Source: Citrobacter freundii (GTDB lineage Bacteria > Pseudomonadota > Gammaproteobacteria > Enterobacterales > Enterobacteriaceae). Taken from it: 64,000 bases of DNA. The notes beneath the pieces were generated by a model. It was given only the letters and a program-made list of their open reading frames with translations. It was not told where the DNA came from and made no database searches. Below, in pieces: positions 1-7,385 of this stretch. The DNA is taken from contig NZ_JAALBX010000002.1 in the NCBI RefSeq assembly GCF_011077955.1, forward strand, positions 310,001-374,000, given 5' to 3'. Numbering within the stretch: the stretch's first letter is position 1; the number at the start of each line of letters is the position of its first letter. The position numbers were made by a program, and so were the translations under genes.

Positions 1-310
1 ATCGATGTTTGATTCCAGTTTTGTCAGGCTTTCGCCACATGGCAGTTCCGCCAGTAGCTGAGTATTACTATCCGTCGCAGTAATTTGCCGCTGACGGGCT
101 GTAAATCATCCCCCGGTGCGCTGACGCTCATTTCTGTCAGGATGCGGCTGACCTGCTGAACGTTATCTGTGTAGCTTCTGGTGCGTTTCCTGCCTGTCTT
201 ACTGGCGCGTTGTTGTTACAGCCATGCGCGATGACCTTCACGCTGGCGTTTACGTCCCGCCTTTGTCTTTGCGGCGGTGCTGCGACCACCGTGGGATTTA
301 CAGCGACCAT
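1..310 (-). pseudogene. Frameshifted, interrupted coding remnant running off the left edge
   Basis: On the minus strand two adjacent stretches read like real protein but in different frames. From about 230 down to 100 the reading gives ...NVQQVSRILTEMSVSAPGD..., and from about 105 down to 1 another frame gives ...TATDSNTQLLAELPCGES..., open to the window edge. A stop also interrupts the upstream basic stretch (near 215-230). I do not recognise the family. The neighbourhood (PerC-like remnant, icd fragment) suggests decayed prophage or other mobile DNA. The seen part is the broken frame; the prophage origin is inference. Confidence 0.35.
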
Positions 311-846
311 ATGAAAACAGCAGAGTGAGCTTGCACAGCGTTCCGGTGCGGGTTCTGGCTCAGATGGTAAGGCCGCTTATATCAGGATAAGGCTCAAATT
401 CTGGCATGTGGAATAACCACACTCACGCTTTTCCCCGTCAACATCCGGGTAAACAGGTTTCTTGCGTAGGTGAAACTTTATATTGTGCGGATGCAAAAAT
501 ACTACCCGGTGGGTTTTACCGACAGGCGAGAGCCACAGGAGTTTACTCGACCCTTTATGCCCCGATACAGGCATATAATCAGCATGCATCACACAGATTA
601 ATTCCATTAATAGACTGATAAATAACACATATTTTTGTTCATTCACGCTTAATAACGCTTACAGATGGTTAAAAATAATCGGCGTATTTTTGCTCTGATT
701 TTTACTACTGGCTGGACATTTACGCGGGGCTGGTGCGGCACAGAAACTGGCAGGAACAAGCGCTCCTGATTTTGCCACATATCCAGGGCCAGATTCCTGT
801 GGAGATGACCTAACAGATCAAACATGGATAAGAGCAGGAATAGACT
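311..846. other. No convincing gene; probable decayed accessory DNA
   Basis: Two small overlapping reading frames on opposite strands (about 377-646 and 406-618) have no family resemblance and neither is convincing. Around 660-880 a plus-strand frame reads a hydrophobic, lipoprotein-like start followed by ...PDFATYPGPDSCGDD..., but a stop near 700 breaks it and it ends just inside the next gene in another frame. This looks like eroded coding DNA, not a regulatory region. Confidence 0.35.
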
Positions 847-1248
847 ATGCGCGCCGTTCGGGTTTTTAAGAAGCGATACTTGTTAGTACTCGCGGCGCTG
901 CTAGTGTGTTTTATCGGCTGGACTATTTACGTGATGGCATTCCCGGTTGGGCAAACCCTATACCAGACCGTAAAGGTAAATAGCCTGGTAAATCTCTACG
1001 TCACACAGGCCGATGCCGGGGCCACGACAGCGTTTTCTTACCGTTATTACCTGTATGACGCGAAGCAAAGCGATGTTGACTTTATGAAGCACATAGACGA
1101 CGAAACGCCATTCATGATAACCAGTGATGACAAAGCCACATCCACCGTTAAAGATGATCAGCTTTACCTTCGGGTTCGCGGGGATATCTATTCTTTTAGT
1201 AACGTAAATTACAGCGTAAGAATTCATCTGGATGCTGCGCCGTTCTGA
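847..1248 (+). CDS. Hypothetical membrane-anchored protein
   Basis: A 133-residue protein of unknown function. The N-terminus is basic (RAVRVFKKR) and followed by one hydrophobic segment at about residues 11-31, so it is most likely anchored in the inner membrane, or exported, with the rest of the protein in the periplasm. The C-terminal part is polar and rich in beta-type residues with many Tyr, Val and Asp, and has no cysteine in a recognisable motif. An AGGA sequence lies about eight bases before the ATG, which supports this start. It sits in decayed accessory DNA and has no operon partner. I recognise no domain. Confidence 0.5.
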   Translation: MRAVRVFKKRYLLVLAALLVCFIGWTIYVMAFPVGQTLYQTVKVNSLVNLYVTQADAGATTAFSYRYYLYDAKQSDVDFMKHIDDETPFMITSDDKATSTVKDDQLYLRVRGDIYSFSNVNYSVRIHLDAAPF

Positions 1249-1260
1249 GCTTTATTATCT

Positions 1261-1295
1261 GGCGTGGCGTGGCGTGGCGTGGCGTGGCGTGGCGT
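1261..1295. repeat. Tandem repeat, seven copies of GGCGT
   Basis: Seven uninterrupted copies of the pentanucleotide GGCGT begin 12 bases after the stop of the preceding gene. A run of short perfect repeats of this kind can change length by slipped-strand mispairing. It lies outside any recognised reading frame, so if it matters it would act on transcription or mRNA ends, not on frame. Confidence 0.9.
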
Positions 1296-1335
1296 GTGGG
1301 CGGCGGACTTAATCCACACATTCAACCCGGCGGCC

Positions 1336-1475
1336 CTAAACCCGCTTGCGATCACCTTCATCGATTCATAGCATCATAATCTCGCCACTGCGGGTCGAGG
1401 CACGACGATAAAGCCCCCGTGCTTCCAGTGATTCAGCCAGGCTATCTCTTATCCTGATTTCTCTCCCGGCTAGCC
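1336..1475 (-). pseudogene. PerC/ANR-type regulator remnant
   Basis: The minus strand reads DSLAESLEARGLYRRASTRS then GEIMML, a stop, and in the same frame IDEGDRKRV and a second stop. The LAE-LEARGLYRRA-TR--EIM pattern is typical of small PerC-like (ANR-related) regulators common in enterobacterial prophages and plasmids. An in-frame stop (complement of 1366-1368), a missing N-terminus and no usable start indicate a dead copy. The family assignment is from memory of the motif. It agrees with other prophage traces here. Confidence 0.55.
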
Positions 1476-1495
1476 TGGATAATTAGCGCAAGACC

Positions 1496-2743
1496 TTATT
1501 TTCGAAGTCGTAGATTCACTTTATTTATCGATGTCGTCCTGTAGAACCAGAGCAAAACTCCAACAGCTCCGAGACTGAACAGTGAGAGACTATAAAGGGC
1601 GTAAAAAGCGCCAAAGTATTGCGCCATTGCACTGGTTATACCGGTGAAAACGGTGGCGCTCAGTACCTGCACACGCCATGACATCGCACTGGCCTTTGCA
1701 ACCTGTGTTTGTGGGAAGTTCCTCAAAACACCAAACGTACCCAAAGCAAAGACAATATTGGATGCCATATGCGCACTAAAAATAAGAACCAGCCCGATGT
1801 ACGGATTTTCGGCGGACAGGGGTAATAAAAAATAGCATCCAATAAATAAACTCAGACAGGTCAGCAACAACCTGTTATTGACGGCATACTGCTGCAATTT
1901 ACTGGCATCAAGCATCAGCGGCCCACAGAGCTGTCCAAGACTTCGGGCAAAGAGTAGCGGCAAGGCCAGCCCGGCAGAATCTTCAGGTCTTATTTCTTGC
2001 GCCAGTGCAGGTAAAAGCGCCATCGCGGGGGAGCCCACAGCGGCAAGCGCGGGTAACAGCAAAATGCTTCTTTTTTGCAAAGGTGATATGACGCGCCAGA
2101 TGGATTCCTGTCTGACCGGAGCAGCCTTTGTTGGCGGGTGTGCTGCTTTGCAAAAAACAGGGGCAGACATCACAAGCAGCGTCGCAGAAGCCGTAAAACT
2201 GAGGGCATCAATTGCAAGCAGATGTCGCGGGGAAATGAGGCCAAACAGAAGAACACCGAGGCCAGTCCCCAACAACACCTGTGAAGCAAAAATGATGGTT
2301 TCCATGGCGGTGGCTGCCGGCAGTTCATCATGGCGCAATCCGCGTTTAAACAGCAGCGTCAGCGCCGGGTAGCTGATGCCGCTAAGCAGTGCTTCTATAC
2401 ACTGCACGACCAGCAGCGCCGGCACGTTATGATGCAATAAACCGTACAAGGGAAAACCAAGCGCAAACAGGCCAGTTAACTCGGTAAAAATCAGGATCCG
2501 TAATGGTGACGTTTTTTTACACAGTACCTCACCCCAAATGCTGCCAATAAAGCTGGGCAGCATCGACAACATATACACGAGGGTAAGTGCCGCGGGGGAA
2601 GCATGCCAGTGTAAAAGCTGACCTAAGATAATGACCTGAGTCAGCCCATTGCCCAGCGATGAAAGGATATAGGCAAACCCAAGGAAACGAAGCCAGCGAT
2701 GGCTCCGAAGCGCACCAATAAGCGCAAACAGTAACGTGTTCAT
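1496..2743 (-). CDS. MFS transporter
   Basis: A 415-residue polytopic inner-membrane protein with about ten to twelve hydrophobic segments spread through its length, the size and layout of a major facilitator family exporter. The polar central linker at about residues 205-225 (PVFCKAAHPPTKAAP) separates two six-helix halves. The overall look is that of MFS_3/EntS-like exporters, but I see no motif that identifies a substrate. It stands alone, divergent from nothing obvious, between a regulator pseudogene and the displaced icd fragment, so it belongs to the accessory block and may have been acquired. Family confident, substrate unknown. Confidence 0.75.
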   Translation of the reverse strand: MNTLLFALIGALRSHRWLRFLGFAYILSSLGNGLTQVIILGQLLHWHASPAALTLVYMLSMLPSFIGSIWGEVLCKKTSPLRILIFTELTGLFALGFPLYGLLHHNVPALLVVQCIEALLSGISYPALTLLFKRGLRHDELPAATAMETIIFASQVLLGTGLGVLLFGLISPRHLLAIDALSFTASATLLVMSAPVFCKAAHPPTKAAPVRQESIWRVISPLQKRSILLLPALAAVGSPAMALLPALAQEIRPEDSAGLALPLLFARSLGQLCGPLMLDASKLQQYAVNNRLLLTCLSLFIGCYFLLPLSAENPYIGLVLIFSAHMASNIVFALGTFGVLRNFPQTQVAKASAMSWRVQVLSATVFTGITSAMAQYFGAFYALYSLSLFSLGAVGVLLWFYRTTSINKVNLRLRK

Positions 2744-2892
2744 AAAGAAAGATTCTCATCTTAAATAACAGAAGCCCACGCAGCCCACGGCAACGCGGAA
2801 AATAAGCACTGTTAAAAGAGAAAATCTTTACATCGGAAACGGTACCCTGATTAAAATCGATACATTACCTTAGCATATAAAAAATGGAGGGT

Positions 2893-3080
2893 ACTCTCGA
2901 GCTACTGCTGCGTCCCATGGAATGGTTCGACGCCGCAGACCCGATCGTCAAAGCCATAGAAGGCACGATCAACGCCAAAAACGTCACCTATGACTTCGAA
3001 CGTATGATAGAAGGCGGAGGCTGCTGAAATGTTCAGGGTTTGGTGACGCGATCATCACGCACATGCAGTCAGCCTGCTGA
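2893..3080 (+). pseudogene. icd: Displaced, frameshifted 3' end of icd
   Basis: The plus strand reads [20 protein letters not shown] and continues through [12 protein letters not shown], matching the C-terminus of isocitrate dehydrogenase (E. coli has [21 protein letters not shown]). A one-base loss near 3018 shifts the frame; after it the DNA still reads LLKC-GFGDAII, then HM, as in the normal end. No upstream icd sequence is present. In E. coli the e14 prophage inserts in icd, supplies a new 3' end and leaves the old end (icdC) on its far side. This fragment is best read as that attachment scar, with the working icd expected left of the window. Confidence 0.82.
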
Positions 3081-3121
3081 TTAGTCGCATACGGGAGTCG
3101 CCAGGTGGCCGCTTTTAACTC

Positions 3122-3385
3122 TTAGTCATCACCTTCGATAGGATAGCCCGCGCGGCGAATCGCCTCTTTGCAGTCATTTACGCCTGCCGCATAACCGGCT
3201 TCTATTTCACATACCGGGCTTGCGCTGCAGACGGGTAACAGGATTTGTGCAGCCAGTTGCTGCTGAAAACGCGCTATCTGCTGACGTGCCAGTATCAATT
3301 CACGCGCCAGACAGGCGACTTCTTCCCGGGACACCGTACAGCCGTCCGCCAGGGCCGTTAACCTCTCCTGACTGAATTCATTCAT
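3122..3385 (-). CDS. Hypothetical small coiled-coil protein, phage-like
   Basis: An 87-residue protein with a ribosome-binding site (AAGGTGG) about nine bases before the ATG. Residues 20-48 form a strongly helical, probably coiled-coil stretch (ELILARQQIARFQQQLAAQ), followed by two cysteines and a C-terminal part (AAGVNDCKEAIRRAGYP). Short proteins with this helical layout and an 'A-G--D' tail are frequent in lambdoid prophages next to DinI genes, but I cannot name the family. It lies between the icd scar and dinI, so prophage origin is likely. Confidence 0.5.
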   Translation of the reverse strand: MNEFSQERLTALADGCTVSREEVACLARELILARQQIARFQQQLAAQILLPVCSASPVCEIEAGYAAGVNDCKEAIRRAGYPIEGDD

Positions 3386-4225
3386 TAAGCGCCACCTTGT
3401 TTGCTCGTTATCCCTGGGTTTAATAGTAGCGGCTTGTTAAGGCAGATGAGATACCACATAAGAGGTTGCCAACCTGTCCACGCCTTCTTCAAAAAGCGGC
3501 TAATCGTTGCCGTTGCGAAAGGGGTAATAACGGATTTTAAGAGGGGCTTACAGCGCTAAAAAACGGGACGCGTTTTCTTATCAGGTAGCGCTGGCATGAG
3601 GTAAGAGATTTATGGGTAAAAGAAAGGGGGATAATCGGCTCTCTGTTACTGCGACACAATTCGTGATTATTGATTTCTATCAACCTATCCTAAATTTCTA
3701 GTGATAAATAAATCCTCGCGGGTGAGGAATAAAAAACGTGTTAGGTGAAGCTGATAAATAGTGGTGCAATGAAAGGATTGATTTATGGAAAGGCGATAAC
3801 GTGCAAAACAGCATAGTAATATTATCCATACCCTTCACCATCTAAAAATTAAGTCGCGCGATTATGAAGGCACAGGCGTGGTTCAAATGAAATACAACGT
3901 ATGGGTGAAGTTTTAGTTTTATATTCTTATCCTGAAATAACTCCGGACCAGAACATTATAAATGAGCCTTTTTTTAGCCAGTAAGGGAACAGAAGGTTGT
4001 GGCGAATGCCTTATTATCTCATCAAAAGACCAGAGCGAATAATATTGCTGAAGGCCGCTGGGAGTTTGTCGTGATATCAAGTCGCTGAACATAGGGAGCG
4101 GAGACGTGCTTCGGCCCACAGCAGTAATATCGACGGGCGGGCAGCTTTAATTGTCATAAGCCGCGAAATACGGGAAAGGCGTTCCCGTATCAGGTGCGGC
4201 ACAACAGGGTTCAGGCAGACGGGAC
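3386..4225. other. 840-bp region without a convincing gene
   Basis: It holds a perfect FNR-type dyad at 3670-3683 followed by a possible -10 hexamer, and several very short frames: 29 codons from about 3612, 15 codons from about 3768, and a 66-codon minus-strand frame at 3919-4119. None has good support. An FNR-controlled small RNA or microprotein is possible. Confidence 0.5.
3670..3683 (+). promoter_or_regulatory. FNR-type binding site
   Basis: TTGAT-TTCT-ATCAA is a perfect inverted repeat identical to the FNR consensus TTGAT-N4-ATCAA. Its centre is 3676.5. A TAAATA hexamer lies at 3705-3710, close to where the -10 element of a class II FNR-activated promoter would fall, with transcription to the right from about 3717. 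No recognised gene follows within 500 bases. Confidence 0.6.
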
Positions 4226-4465
4226 TTACTCCGAGACCAACCACATATCAGCTTCATCAAACATTTCTTCAAGCATACGGTTTAACTTTTCACGATCGCT
4301 TTTGCTGGCATCGCTGTTAAGCCCGTTGGCCTGCATGGGTTTCACCCGCACTTCGGCATCGGGAAAAATTTTATGCACGCGGCGGGTCAGTTCCTCAAGG
4401 ATGATCTCCCGCGCACCGGGGAGCCCTGCTACATTGCGCTTGTCGTAAACCAGTTCGACGAACAT
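4226..4465 (-). CDS. DinI/MsgA-family SOS modulator
   Basis: A 79-residue protein ending ADMWLVSE, matching the C-terminus of E. coli DinI (ADDWFVSE), and with the ELTRRVHKIFPDAEVRVKP core found in Salmonella MsgA and prophage DinI-like proteins. DinI binds RecA filaments and tunes LexA and UmuD cleavage. I chose the ATG at 4465 and not the GTG two codons earlier, because GAGG lies five bases before the ATG and the family begins MFVEL. A consensus LexA box sits 17 bases upstream. The acidic C-terminal helix that mimics DNA is intact. It is probably a prophage-borne copy left in the icd scar. Confidence 0.9.
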   Translation of the reverse strand: MFVELVYDKRNVAGLPGAREIILEELTRRVHKIFPDAEVRVKPMQANGLNSDASKSDREKLNRMLEEMFDEADMWLVSE

Positions 4466-4481
4466 AAACACCTCAAAATAA

Positions 4482-4497
4482 CTGTCTGCATGTACAG
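4482..4497 (-). promoter_or_regulatory. LexA (SOS) box of the dinI-like gene
   Basis: CTGT-CTGCATGT-ACAG fits the CTGT-N8-ACAG core perfectly and is flanked by AA and TA as in strong boxes. It overlaps the expected promoter of the dinI-like gene, so that gene should be repressed by LexA and induced by DNA damage. Confidence 0.88.
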
Positions 4498-4869
4498 TAT
4501 GTTATCTGTTAAATCAGCGGGAGACAACGGGGTCAGACGCAAAAAATGCGTGGCGTGTAACATCAGTAAGCCTGTCACAACAAGTGGACGATATATTCTC
4601 TTTCATAAACACTATTAATTTTTTAACGAAATTATTTTAAAATCAATCAACATGCGCTAAGAATATATTTTCCGCCTAACTAGCTGGTATATATGCAATA
4701 TATTCTTCAATGTGTGTTAATAATAGTTTAATTTATGGTGCACAAGTTGTGTGGTTTTCAGGTAATTCCTAAATATGTTGTCCTGCGTCTGTTTTAACAA
4801 AATATAAGCTAGTGAGGGGTGATAACCGGTGCTATTCTCGGATAAACACGCAACGTTTAAGGGAATGAA
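4498..4869. other. AT-rich intergenic region
   Basis: About 370 bases, very AT-rich, with TATATA-type stretches around 4690-4700 that could form promoter elements for the gene at 4870. I see no supported gene, repeat or RNA here. AT-rich DNA of this kind is a likely H-NS target, but that is inference. Confidence 0.4.
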
Positions 4870-5112
4870 ATGAATAGCGATAATGAGTTTCCAGTATTTC
4901 CCGTTACCGGTTGGCAAGTGGGACCAAAATCTGGCCAGAATGGATTGGTTTTTAAAATTGGGTATTGCACCTCTTCTTATAATCTTAATGCAACAACTTT
5001 CGATTCTCCCTTTTTCTCCATGACACCTGCCATGGCAAAAAGCTTAATTTATGATCTGCAACGCTACGTTGATCATTGCGAAGCACAAGAGTTTCATAAA
5101 ATTGCCATTTAG
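4870..5112 (+). CDS. Small protein resembling the BssS biofilm-regulator family
   Basis: An 80-residue soluble protein with an AAGGGA ribosome-binding site before the ATG. The layout (short acidic N-terminus, P-x-x-GW at residues 11-15, a strand L-V-F-K-I-G-Y, a hydrophobic strand, then T-x-x-x-A-x-x-L-I-x-x-L helix) parallels E. coli BssS, where PLVGWDIS, LMLRLHY and LTTDVARQFISIL occur in the same order. Sequence identity is low, so this is a tentative family call; function in biofilm or signalling cannot be inferred firmly. It is followed by a strong terminator and appears monocistronic. Confidence 0.5.
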   Translation: MNSDNEFPVFPVTGWQVGPKSGQNGLVFKIGYCTSSYNLNATTFDSPFFSMTPAMAKSLIYDLQRYVDHCEAQEFHKIAI

Positions 5113-5118
5113 CATCAG

Positions 5119-5145
5119 ACGGGGAAAATAAATTTTCCCCGTTTT
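5119..5145 (+). terminator. Rho-independent terminator after the BssS-like gene
   Basis: A ten-base perfect stem, ACGGGGAAAA / TTTTCCCCGT, with a four-base loop and a short T run. Confidence 0.85.
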
Positions 5146-5307
5146 GCCTCAGCATAATGAAGTTAATGATTGCCAAAATCCTGCGTTCTTTTTCCCTGTT
5201 TGCCTCAAAACTTCATCGTATAGTCACAATTTTTCTTCACGTGACCCGCCAAAACGAAAATGCCGTGCTTATACTGTCTTACAGACGATAAGCAAAGGGG
5301 AAACAGT

Positions 5308-5577
5308 ATGCTCTGGATGGAAGAAGGGTTGTATGTGCGTATAGAGGAATTAGCCAACGGCCCACGCCCGTTTCCCTTGCAAAGTGGATTTAATGCACAG
5401 ACGGCCTACCGGGCTATGGGATGCTTTAACTTGTCGGAAACGTCGGACGCTTTTTATATTTTATCAAACGATCGGGATGAAGTTTGGTTTATCTGTAACC
5501 GCCATTTACGTACGGTAGGCATAAATAACGAAACAAGGGCGCTTCGTTATCGTCTTGATTTACCCGTTTCGCATTAA
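5308..5577 (+). CDS. Hypothetical protein
   Basis: An 89-residue protein. The ATG at 5308 is preceded by AAAGGGGA at good spacing, which favours it over an upstream in-frame start at 5260. The sequence (MLWMEEGLYVRIEELANG... with a C-terminal part reading YILSNDRDEVWFICNRHLRT) suggests a small mixed alpha/beta fold. There are two cysteines, no signal peptide and no membrane segment. I do not recognise the family. It lies at the right end of the accessory block and is convergent with the DUF488 gene. Confidence 0.6.
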   Translation: MLWMEEGLYVRIEELANGPRPFPLQSGFNAQTAYRAMGCFNLSETSDAFYILSNDRDEVWFICNRHLRTVGINNETRALRYRLDLPVSH

Positions 5578-5596
5578 TCGTAACCTGTCGTCAGGC

Positions 5597-5956
5597 TTAA
5601 CGTTCAGGCGCCAGGTTTTCCTCAATCACGTCTACCAATACGCGCGCATGATTCTGCTCGGTATTTTTGGCGCCATACAATAGCGTCACATTGCCGTCGC
5701 GGGCGCGCCTGGCCAGTTGCGCCAACTCATCCGGGTGCGCTTTCAGTTCATCTCGATAGCAGCGTGAAAATTCAGCGAAATCGATAGATTCACTGTGAAA
5801 TGCCTTACGTAACGCCGTGGAAGGTGCGAGCGTTTTATTCCATTCATCAAGCGGTAAATCGCTTTTCTTTATCCCGCGCGGCCATAACCTGTCGACTAAA
5901 ACCCGGTAACCGTCATCCGGGCTGGCTTGCTGATAAACACGCTTACAGACGATCAT
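5597..5956 (-). CDS. yeaO: DUF488-family protein YeaO
   Basis: A 119-residue protein of the DUF488 family, closely matching E. coli YeaO through CKRVY, the strongly conserved LVDRLWPRGIKK block (residues 20-31), the DEWNK and LRKAFH segments, and LLYGAKN--QNHA near the end. The biochemical role is unknown. Its start overlaps the stop of the upstream DUF523 gene by four bases, so the two are translationally coupled and probably form one transcript. Syntenic with E. coli, although the nimR/nimT genes that lie between yeaO and yeaL there are absent. Confidence 0.88.
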   Translation of the reverse strand: MIVCKRVYQQASPDDGYRVLVDRLWPRGIKKSDLPLDEWNKTLAPSTALRKAFHSESIDFAEFSRCYRDELKAHPDELAQLARRARDGNVTLLYGAKNTEQNHARVLVDVIEENLAPER

Positions 5957-6456
5957 TGTGCCTCTTCCTCTTCAGCTTTTAACAGGATGAGTAATTGCGG
6001 TAGGGTTTTTTCATTAAATACTTTTATGCCATGCAGGCTTAACAGGGCCGCCGCAACGCCAGCCCCTGCAATACGAGTTCCACTGAAGGTGCCGTCGTAA
6101 CGCGTATCGCTTCCACAGGTTGGGCTGGCATCTGTCATAAGCGCATACTTGCAACCGTTCTGCTGCGCGGTGCGTAAAGCAAGCCACGCCGCGAGTAAAT
6201 AATGCGGCGTGACATCGCAGCCGTTGGATTCAAGGATCTGCGCTTCACCGCGTAGCGCGGCTTCACCGTCGCCGCCAACAAGCTCTGCCGGCAATCGTGG
6301 CGTGGATAAACCGGCAGCCAGCTCAGGGCAATGAATAACCAGACGACCGGCATGCTTCAGCCGGTCGAGCTCGTCTGAGACGAAGGGTTTATCATGGGCG
6401 TTATAGCGTACCTTAAACCCCATCAAGCACGCGCTAACCAATATTTTTGATCGCAT
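5953..6456 (-). CDS. DUF523-family protein
   Basis: A 167-residue protein with the DUF523 signature: KILVSACLMGFKVRYN at the start, a CPELAAGLSTPR block at residues 43-54, and TDASPTCGS with a further conserved Cys. The conserved cysteines are intact and suggest metal or cofactor binding, but no reaction is established for the family that I can state. It is the first gene of a two-gene unit with yeaO, overlapping it by four bases. A 133-base gap separates it from the divergent glutaminase-like gene. Confidence 0.8.
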   Translation of the reverse strand: MRSKILVSACLMGFKVRYNAHDKPFVSDELDRLKHAGRLVIHCPELAAGLSTPRLPAELVGGDGEAALRGEAQILESNGCDVTPHYLLAAWLALRTAQQNGCKYALMTDASPTCGSDTRYDGTFSGTRIAGAGVAAALLSLHGIKVFNEKTLPQLLILLKAEEEEAQ

Positions 6457-6589
6457 CCGGGTATTTTACGGCGATTTTTTATTGCGGCCCAGCCCCGGGA
6501 AAGAATAATTAGGTGTTGAAAAATCAAGGGGCTATCTGTAGTGTGAGGCTCCTTGTGTTGTCCTCTTTCTCCTTGCACAGGAATTTCTC

Positions 6590-7297
6590 ATGGACAGTTT
6601 CCCGCTCACGTCACCGCTTCGGATTGCGCTGGTAGGCGATTACAATGCTTCGGTTTTGGCGCATCAAGCTATTCCTCTTGCTATCGACGACGCCGCCGCA
6701 GTATTGAACCTTGACGTTGATTATGACTGGCTTCACACAACAGAAATTAAAAGCGATGAAGACCTGGTAGGTTATGACGCTATTTGGCTCGTCCCTGCCA
6801 GCCCTTATCAGAATGAAGAGGGGGCGTTCATCACTCTTCGCCATGCCCGCGAAAACAGCGTACCTTTTCTCGGCACCTGTGGCGGTTTTCAGCATGCAAT
6901 CATTGAATACGCCAGGAATGTGATGGGCTGGGACGACGCCGCCCATGCCGAAACGGACGGGGAGGGGAGAATGGTCATTACGCCGTTGGCCTGCTCGCTG
7001 GTGGAAAAAACCGATACCATCGAACTGCGCCCGAATACGTTGGTTGCCAAAGCCTATGGCAGAACAGAGATTGCGGAAGCTTATCATTGCAACTACGGTG
7101 TCGCGGATGATTTTGCCAAAGCGTTGGCGGACCAGCCGCTTAAAGTTACCGGGTGGGATGAAGAAGGCGAGGTGCGCGCCATCGAACTGGTTACTCATCC
7201 TTTTTTCGTCGCGACGCTGTTTCAACATGAACGCGCCGCGCTGACCGGTAAACCCGCCCCTCTGGTGCAGGCGTTGTTACTCGCCGCTAAGCATTAA
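6590..7297 (+). CDS. Orphan class I glutamine amidotransferase-like protein, CTP-synthase type
   Basis: A 235-residue stand-alone domain resembling the C-terminal glutaminase of CTP synthase: an opening IALVGDYNASVLAHQAIP, the nucleophile elbow LGTCGGFQ at residues 95-102 (CTP synthase has LGICLGMQ), and an ending THPFFVATLFQHE near residue 210 that lines up with EHPWFVASQFHPE. The nucleophilic Cys is present, but the catalytic His-Pro-Glu is Gln-His-Glu, so the His is displaced by one position and glutaminase activity is doubtful. No ammonia-accepting domain is attached or nearby. The ATG has a weak AGGAA site nine bases upstream. Function unknown. Confidence 0.75.
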   Translation: MDSFPLTSPLRIALVGDYNASVLAHQAIPLAIDDAAAVLNLDVDYDWLHTTEIKSDEDLVGYDAIWLVPASPYQNEEGAFITLRHARENSVPFLGTCGGFQHAIIEYARNVMGWDDAAHAETDGEGRMVITPLACSLVEKTDTIELRPNTLVAKAYGRTEIAEAYHCNYGVADDFAKALADQPLKVTGWDEEGEVRAIELVTHPFFVATLFQHERAALTGKPAPLVQALLLAAKH

Positions 7298-7385
7298 TGG
7301 TCTTCGCGCTTAAGAAACGTTAATCAACAGCGCGCATGAAATGACCGGGATCCACCTCCCGGTCATAACAGAAAAGCAGGCTGCG

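Noticed and set aside
377-646. 89-codon minus-strand and 70-codon plus-strand frames that overlap
   Set aside because: They overlap on opposite strands, match no family I know and lie in decayed DNA. At most one could be real and I cannot support either.
3919-4119. 66-codon minus-strand frame
   Set aside because: No clear ribosome-binding site, no recognisable motif, and composition like the surrounding non-coding DNA.
4717-4917. 66-codon minus-strand frame
   Set aside because: It overlaps the start of the better-supported gene at 4870 and lies in AT-rich DNA.
5274-5284. CTGT...ACAG sequence before the gene at 5308
   Set aside because: The spacer is three bases, not eight, so it is not a LexA box.
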